Program-made: the position numbers and the translations under genes
In this document: positions 59,694 through 64,000 of the stretch, one piece after another
How positions within the stretch are numbered: the stretch's first letter is position 1
Layout of the letters: each line of letters starts with the position of its first letter
The notes under the pieces: generated by a model
What the model saw: only the letters and a program-made list of their open reading frames with translations
What the model was told of the DNA's origin: nothing
The model's database searches: none
DNA from: JAGPUQ01 sp036961295
GTDB lineage: Bacteria; Pseudomonadota; Gammaproteobacteria; Pseudomonadales; Porticoccaceae
Assembly (NCBI GenBank): GCA_036961295.1
Contig: JBALVX010000001.1
Location: forward strand, 310,001 to 374,000
Direction: 5' to 3'
DNA: 64,000 nt

Positions 59694-59967
59694 CTGGCCC
59701 GTTTTAAAATGGAAAAATTAGCGTAATTTTGTTGCGTAGTTCTGAGGTTGAAAGACTTGTTCTGTGAATTAAAAAATTGATTTAATTAAATTGGTTATCT
59801 GAAAAAATATTAGGTTTGCATGAGGTTTTTTCGAATGAAAATCCATGCATGCAGAAGAAGTTTATTTTTAAAGGAGGTGATTGATACCGATATTCGACAG
59901 CATGCTGCATACCTTGCTTAAAGGTAAGGCATGCGGCGTATTCTCGAGAGTATTTCTGCGGAAACGC
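59694..59967. other. non-coding region after aceE with strong Shine-Dalgarno-like motif and hairpin
   Basis: AT-rich, no intact gene. AAGGAGGTGA (59871-59880) is an extended match to the 16S rRNA 3' end complement but no start codon follows at the proper distance. A two-part hairpin lies at 59900-59934. No convincing terminator for aceE was seen. Confidence 0.6.
59900..59934. other. two-part hairpin
   Basis: GCATGC, then TGCA, then TACCTT, loop GCTTA, AAGGTA, AG, GCATGC: two stems of six base pairs separated by an asymmetric internal bulge. It lies 34 bases downstream of the broken dodecin gene on the minus strand and has no T-run on either side. Confidence 0.5.
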
Positions 59968-60168
59968 TTATTTGAAAATAAAGGTTACTTTCATGAGTGC
60001 CCGTATTCGGTGATGCCACCATCGTCTACCGAGACCTCTTGAGAGGAAACCCAGGGGCCTTTTGTATTATTTTAAGGTTTTATTTGCACATGCGATACCC
60101 GTGTGGACTGCGGCGTCGAAGCTTTTTGTTGAAGATGCTTTGATTTCCGTTACTCGTGCTACAGACAT
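59968..60168 (-). pseudogene. dodecin gene with two compensating indels
   Basis: An AGGAG site and ATG at 60168 start MSVARVTEIKASSTKSF and run through GIACANKTLK, a typical dodecin N-terminal half, into a TAA at 60067. One base out of frame the text continues GPWVSSQEVSVDDGGITEY, the flavin-stacking Trp region and C-terminal strand of dodecin, and back in the first frame it ends RALMKVTFIFK and a stop at 59968. So a +1 indel near 60067 and a -1 indel near 60001 cancel out, and the repaired product would be 66 residues, the family length. Dodecins store riboflavin or FMN as dodecamers. Either a recent pseudogene or assembly error. Confidence 0.8.
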
Positions 60169-60279
60169 ATGACTCTCCTGAGTGTTGATTATTGGTGGGG
60201 CAGTACCGCCAGGCCCACTTGTATTATGGCTGCAAACTCCAGAAAAGCCAGAGCCCGGTGTCGGTGGGCGATAGCTGGC

Positions 60280-60540
60280 TTAAATGACAATGTGTAAAGC
60301 CAGGTAGGGGGTTAAATTAAATATAAAAATCAGTAACTTAAATATCGCCATACCGCTGTAGTGGATGGCGTCGAACCTGTCTGTGGACAGGGTGAACCAC
60401 TTGCCGTGAAAGCGATACACCCAGTCGTGGGCTGCTACAAACATCGCAAACCAAAAAAGTAACAGGCCATAATTGATAACAGTGCACCAGCCTAGCGTTT
60501 CGCGAAGGATTTCTACAGACATAGATATCTCTACAGACAT
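60280..60540 (-). CDS. small membrane protein, DUF6868-like
   Basis: An 86-residue protein with two hydrophobic segments (about 19-37 and 64-84) and the conserved pattern LGWCTVINYGLLLFWFAMFV, FHGKWFTLSTDRFDAIHY. AAGGAG stands 6 bases before the ATG at 60540. The first 18 bases are duplicated (ATGTCTGTAGAGATATCT then ATGTCTGTAGAAATCCTT), giving MSVEISMSVEI; the second Met was probably the older start. Function unknown. The broken dodecin gene follows on the same strand after 111 bases. Confidence 0.75.
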   Translation of the reverse strand: MSVEISMSVEILRETLGWCTVINYGLLLFWFAMFVAAHDWVYRFHGKWFTLSTDRFDAIHYSGMAIFKLLIFIFNLTPYLALHIVI

Positions 60541-60633
60541 AGGTGTCTCCTTATAATGTTAGCTGCTAAAAATAAGTTGGAGCCTTGAAACCAGTGCTTG
60601 AAGCCTTGGAACTTTGAAACCTTGAAACCAGGC

Positions 60634-62022
60634 TTAGTTGTGAATTAATCTGACTCGAAACGAGCGGCCTTTTAATTTTCCCTCACCTAATTTTTTCAAT
60701 GCCGGTTTCATAACTTCACGGCTGACGGCAACATAAGCCCAGTTGTCTGCTAAGTAGATTTTCCCGACCTGACTACCTTCAATGCCATTTTCTCCGGTTA
60801 GTGCGCCGAGAATATCGCCAGCGCGAACTTTCTGTTTTTTGCCGCCATCAATTTGCAGAGTGTGCATGGCCGGCGGTGTCACGGGCTTATCGAGTAAGCT
60901 GAGTGAGGGCAGGGCCTCGCTACCGATGATGGGATCTATTTCAACATTGAGTAGGGCGAGCTTGTAACTTTCTTTGTCGTTGTACAAAGAGCAGGCGACA
61001 CCCTTGTTGCCAGCGCGTCCGGTGCGACCAATGCGGTGAACGTGCACTTCAGCGTCGCGGGCAATTTGGTAGTTGATCACCGCGTCGAGTGCGTCGATGT
61101 CCAAACCGCGAGCCGCAACGTCGGTGGCGACAAGAACAGACGCACTTTTATTGGTGAAGCGTATCAGTGTTTGGTCTCGATCTCGTTGATCTAAATCACC
61201 GTGTAAAGCCAGCGCACTGAAACCGTGACGGATAAGTTCGTCAGCGACCTCCTGAGTTTCTTTTTTGGTATTACAAAATACCAGGGTAGAAACGGGACGG
61301 TATTTCATTAGCAGTAAGCGTACCGCTGTCATGCGTTGCCGGTCGTCGGTGACCTTGTAGAAGTGCTGCTGAATACTATCGTTGTCGTGACCTGAATCGA
61401 CTTGCACCATGATCGGCTGCTTCATAATGCGCCTGGCGATGGATTGAATTTGTTTTGGGAACGTGGCGCTAAACAGCAGCGTTTGGCGCTGCGGGGGTAC
61501 CTGCGCAATGATGGCATCCAGGGTGTCCTGAAAGCCCATGGCCAACATGCGGTCGGCTTCATCCAGTACCAGGGTGTTTACGGTATCGAGCTTCAAAGTG
61601 TTTTTACGCAAATGATCGTCGATACGGCCGGGGGTGCCAACAATAATGTGCGCGCCGTGTTCCAACGAGCCCACTTGCGGGCCGAAGGGTACGCCGCCGC
61701 ACAAGGTTAAAATTTTAATATTGTGGATGGTTCGGGCTAGCTTACGCAGCTCATTGGCGACCTGGTCGGCGAGTTCGCGGGTTGGGCACAGTACCAAAGC
61801 TTGTATTCGGAAACGTTTTACATTCAGTTTTTCCAGCAACCCCAAACCGAAGGCTGCGGTTTTCCCCGACCCGGTTTTACCCTGGGCAATTACATCTTTA
61901 CCGGCCAGAATATGCGGTAAGCTTTGCGCCTGTATTGGCGTCATTTCGGTATAGGCAAGTGTCGCCAGATTACTTATTAGCTCGGGGTTTAGCGAAAGCG
62001 ATGCAAAACTACTTGGGTTCAA
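60634..62022 (-). CDS. dbpA: ATP-dependent RNA helicase DbpA
   Basis: DEAD-box helicase acting in 50S subunit assembly and stimulated by 23S rRNA hairpin 92. The 462-residue protein has the Q-motif, Walker A GKTGSGKT (48-55), PTRELADQV, DEAD in LVLDEADRML, SAT in LFSATFPKQI, HRIGRTGRAG, and the DbpA-type C-terminal RNA-binding domain beginning IDGGKKQKVRAGDILGALTG, which separates it from other DEAD-box proteins. ATG 62022. An RRM-protein gene is divergent upstream. Confidence 0.94.
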   Translation of the reverse strand: MNPSSFASLSLNPELISNLATLAYTEMTPIQAQSLPHILAGKDVIAQGKTGSGKTAAFGLGLLEKLNVKRFRIQALVLCPTRELADQVANELRKLARTIHNIKILTLCGGVPFGPQVGSLEHGAHIIVGTPGRIDDHLRKNTLKLDTVNTLVLDEADRMLAMGFQDTLDAIIAQVPPQRQTLLFSATFPKQIQSIARRIMKQPIMVQVDSGHDNDSIQQHFYKVTDDRQRMTAVRLLLMKYRPVSTLVFCNTKKETQEVADELIRHGFSALALHGDLDQRDRDQTLIRFTNKSASVLVATDVAARGLDIDALDAVINYQIARDAEVHVHRIGRTGRAGNKGVACSLYNDKESYKLALLNVEIDPIIGSEALPSLSLLDKPVTPPAMHTLQIDGGKKQKVRAGDILGALTGENGIEGSQVGKIYLADNWAYVAVSREVMKPALKKLGEGKLKGRSFRVRLIHN

Positions 62023-62070
62023 GGTGGGTGTCCTGTGTGATGCTGGAAATTGATAATGGCGGTAAATTAC

Positions 62071-62100
62071 TTAAGGTATAGATTACTGAAGGTATAGATC
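62071..62100. repeat. two tandem 16-bp units upstream of dbpA
   Basis: TTAAGGTATAGATTAC is followed by TGAAGGTATAGATC, in the dbpA leader region on the minus strand. Confidence 0.65.
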
Positions 62101-62181
62101 GTTAAAGAGAAGAGCTTGTTTTTGAGCAACTGCCCCAAAGAGGCTGTATAGTCCCAGCGCCCACAATAACACGGTGACCCG

Positions 62182-62469
62182 ATGAAACTCCTGATACGTA
62201 AGCTTGACCGCAGTACCACCGAAGCTGAACTTAGAGCATTGTTCTCGGCCCACGGTGTGGTGCAGTCTTGCACCCTGGTTTTGGACAAAGACACTGGCGC
62301 TTCCAAGGGCTTTGCCTTTGTTGAGATGCCTAAACAGGGGGAGGCCAAGGCAGCCATGAAGTTGCTCAATAACAAAGCTGTGGGCGAAAGTAAAATTCGG
62401 GTAAAAAGGGCGGAAAACAAACCGGATGCCAAGCCGGGCGCACCGGACACATCGGGTACAGAAACTTAA
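62182..62469 (+). CDS. small RNA-recognition-motif (RRM) protein
   Basis: A 95-residue protein consisting of one RRM: RNP2 LLIRKL at residues 3-8 and RNP1 KGFAFVEM at 42-49, with a Pro/Ala/Gly-rich tail (PDAKPGAPDTSG). Bacterial RRM proteins are single-domain RNA binders often linked to cold adaptation. It lies divergent from dbpA, another RNA-remodelling gene, with a 159-base gap. Confidence 0.88.
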   Translation: MKLLIRKLDRSTTEAELRALFSAHGVVQSCTLVLDKDTGASKGFAFVEMPKQGEAKAAMKLLNNKAVGESKIRVKRAENKPDAKPGAPDTSGTET

Positions 62470-62572
62470 ATTAAACCTTTACTAGCCGAGCTAGTTTAAG
62501 CGGTCAGGCCTTGCCGGTTAAACCGTTTATCGCCAAAGTTAGACAGATAGAAAGGCAGAGAGATAGAAAACA

Positions 62573-63442
62573 TCAGTCGAGCAAAAACGCCAGATGGGCC
62601 TTATTAAACGCCTCTGGTTCCTCCCACTGCGGCCAGTGTGCACTGTGTTCTAGTACCACCATACGAGCGTCGGGAATCATCTTCATCCCTTGTTCCGCCA
62701 GCTCCACCGGTTGTCCCGGATTATGGCGGGTCCATAACACCAGGGTAGGGCACTGAATATCGCGCATCAGCTCCGGGTTAACCCAGCGATCACACCAGTC
62801 GTCGTCGATAACGCCACCCAGCACGCTCATCGCAATTTTGCCCATCACCGGAGCCATGCCAGGCTGCGCGTATACCGCATAGCGCACATCCACTAATTCA
62901 TCGGTAATGGTTTTTTCCGGCTCCGCCATTAGCCAGCTAAGGCGGGCGCGAACCGCTTCTTTAGTGAGTTTTCCTGCGGCTTTTTTTGAGCGCTCTAAGG
63001 CATCGGCTAGCTCAGCTCGGCCCGTTGCGTTGGGCGGCATTAAAATGCCAGTGTTTTGCACCAGCTTAATGACCCGCTGCGGATGTTTGATTGCCGTCCA
63101 GGACGCGACCATTGCCCCGAGAGACTCTCCCGAAAGATAAGCTTTTTCAGCACCAATGGTGTCCAGAAATTTAATTAGATGATCGACAAAGTCATCCATG
63201 TTGTAGTCGCAATCGGGGCGGTCAGTGTAGCCGTGACCGATCATATCGATGGCGTAAACATGAAAGTGCTCTGCGTGGGCCGCGATGTTGCGGACATAGG
63301 CCTCCGCGTGACCGCCAGTGCCGTGCAAAAAAATTAGCGGAGGGCCGTCGCCAGCTTCTAGAACGCGGGTGCGAATACCACCGGCATTATAAAAGGTCTG
63401 TTTGTATTCGACGCCCATTAGATCAACCCAGATGCTACTCAT
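62573..63442 (-). CDS. alpha/beta-hydrolase, meta-cleavage-hydrolase-like
   Basis: A 289-residue hydrolase with HGTGGHAEAYV oxyanion loop (40-50), nucleophile Ser107 in YLSGESLGAMVASW and a C-terminal histidine in EHSAHWPQWEEPEAF. At the usual position of the catalytic acid the sequence reads LWTRHNPGQ, with Asn where most relatives have Asp; the same text is kept in the decayed paralogue at 38921-39395, so the acid probably sits elsewhere in this subfamily. AAGGGG precedes the ATG. Likely substrate: C-C or ester bonds in aromatic or terpenoid breakdown. Confidence 0.87.
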   Translation of the reverse strand: MSSIWVDLMGVEYKQTFYNAGGIRTRVLEAGDGPPLIFLHGTGGHAEAYVRNIAAHAEHFHVYAIDMIGHGYTDRPDCDYNMDDFVDHLIKFLDTIGAEKAYLSGESLGAMVASWTAIKHPQRVIKLVQNTGILMPPNATGRAELADALERSKKAAGKLTKEAVRARLSWLMAEPEKTITDELVDVRYAVYAQPGMAPVMGKIAMSVLGGVIDDDWCDRWVNPELMRDIQCPTLVLWTRHNPGQPVELAEQGMKMIPDARMVVLEHSAHWPQWEEPEAFNKAHLAFLLD

Positions 63443-63614
63443 TAGAACCCCTTGTATTTTTTGTAAGCGCTAGATAGTTTGCTAGATATTAAAATAGCAA
63501 CGAGGCGGCAGTATGTACAGGTTGATTTGAGTTTGGGTGAAATGTCGGGGTGGTTTGATGCGGGATTAATCTGTTTTGTGCACGATAAAGTATCGTGAGA
63601 AAGCTGAATAAAAA

Positions 63615-63702
63615 TGGCGGAGGGGCAGGGATTCGAACCCTGGGTGCCTCGCGACACGCCGGTTTTCAAGACCGGTGCATTCGACCACTCTGCCACCCCT
63701 CC
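63615..63702 (-). tRNA. tRNA-Ser (anticodon UGA)
   Basis: Minus strand 63702-63615: 7-bp acceptor GGAGGGG/CCCCTCC, discriminator G and encoded CCA; anticodon arm CCGGT-CTTGAAA-ACCGG gives TGA; long class II variable arm and T arm with GGTTCGAATCC. Reads UCA and related serine codons. Confidence 0.97.
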
Positions 63703-63784
63703 GCGAGGCGGCAATTATACCGCCGCGCGTTGTGCTTACAAGTTGTGAATGATGAATAGTGTCAATTTTATGTTGGAAAAATTA

Positions 63785-63808
63785 TAGGCAGCCATCTCTG
63801 GCTGCCTA
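63785..63808 (-). terminator. terminator of the gene at the right edge
   Basis: TAGGCAGCC and GGCTGCCTA form a 9-bp stem with a six-base loop; on the minus strand it is followed by ATAATTTTT. It lies 54 bases beyond the stop of the minus-strand gene at 63862. On the plus strand a TTTGTT follows, so it may act weakly both ways. Confidence 0.8.
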
Positions 63809-63861
63809 TTTGTTACAACAACTTATTTTGGCTCTATCTTTTTGGCCGTATTTTTTAGCTG

Positions 63862-64000
63862 TTAGCTGTTTTCGGTCGCTTGAGTTGCCGCTGCCCGCGG
63901 ATCGTTAGCCGGGCGCTGGAAAGGTGACGGCTCGGCGATGACGGGAGCAGCACTGGTCGTGTCCAGTGGCGCAGAGTGTGCGACGGTTCCCGTAGACGAG
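63862..64000 (-). CDS. C-terminal end of an unidentified protein (runs off right edge)
   Basis: The minus strand is open from the edge (codons in phase with 63999) to a TAA at 63862, 45 residues rich in Ala, Pro, Thr and Ser, ending PFQRPANDPRAAATQATENS. Such a low-complexity tail with an ANDPR motif recalls the C-terminus of RNase E in Pseudomonas relatives, but this is only a resemblance. A terminator follows, which supports a real gene end. Confidence 0.5.
   Translation of the reverse strand, partial: SSTGTVAHSAPLDTTSAAPVIAEPSPFQRPANDPRAAATQATENS

Noticed and set aside
59901..60042. Plus-strand 46-codon frame after the AAGGAGGTGA motif
   Set aside because: The ATG lies too far from the motif and the frame runs antisense to the dodecin gene.

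Overview
The window reads as chromosome of a marine-type gammaproteobacterium, probably Cellvibrionales/Spongiibacteraceae-like (inference). The block leuC-leuD-leuB-asd-fimV-truA-trpF-accD-folC-dedD-cvpA-purF-metZ, with a LysR gene divergent from leuC, has the same order as in Pseudomonas. GTG and TTG starts and 4-base gene overlaps are frequent. No replicon origin, integrase, transposase or CRISPR array was seen.

Layout. 1-5.0 kb: edge of a phosphoribosyltransferase gene (-), rlmB and a CDP-alcohol phosphatidyltransferase (+), a small zinc-ribbon membrane protein and glutaryl-CoA dehydrogenase (-), alr (+). 5.1-7.3 kb: an AT-richer type II restriction-modification pair, a SinI-like nuclease and a C5-cytosine methyltransferase, tail to tail. 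7.4-11.5 kb: a periplasmic metallo-beta-lactamase-fold protein lying between a decayed and an intact copy of the same 99-bp gene-end segment, then an FtsN-like SPOR protein and priA. 11.7-15.9 kb: rpmE, a thermonuclease and two amidohydrolases. 16-35 kb: mnmC with its LysR neighbour, then the leucine/Asd/FimV/TruA/TrpF/AccD/FolC/DedD/CvpA/PurF/MetZ block. 34.8-38.9 kb: a MoxR-DUF58-TgpA envelope module coupled to metZ.

38.9-56.3 kb is the most interesting part. A decayed alpha/beta-hydrolase gene and a sigma-54 activator with a PrpR-type sensor domain stand opposite an eleven-gene cluster. A good sigma-54 promoter (41681-41695) and a perfect 17-bp inverted repeat (41522-41560) lie between activator and cluster. 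The first four genes encode an envelope module for hydrophobic molecules (YCF48-like propeller, MMPL/RND transporter, DUF1302 barrel, DUF1329 protein). After a 9-bp-stem hairpin come seven catabolic genes: class III CoA-transferase, HMG-CoA-lyase-like aldolase, HyuA and HyuB, a VOC protein, an N-carbamoylsarcosine-amidase-like hydrolase and a PuuE-like deacetylase. Together they look like an inducible pathway that takes up a hydrophobic, possibly cyclic-amide compound, opens it with ATP, removes an amide or carbamoyl group, attaches CoA and cleaves the chain. The substrate is unknown.

56.4-64 kb: an Lrp/AsnC regulator divergent from a stand-alone aceE, a dodecin gene broken by two compensating indels, a DUF6868-type membrane protein, dbpA, an RRM protein, the intact paralogue of the decayed hydrolase, tRNA-Ser(UGA), a terminator, and the C-terminal end of another gene. 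A recurring oddity is short imperfect tandem duplications (10-24 bp, 2-4 copies) at gene boundaries, found at about a dozen places.
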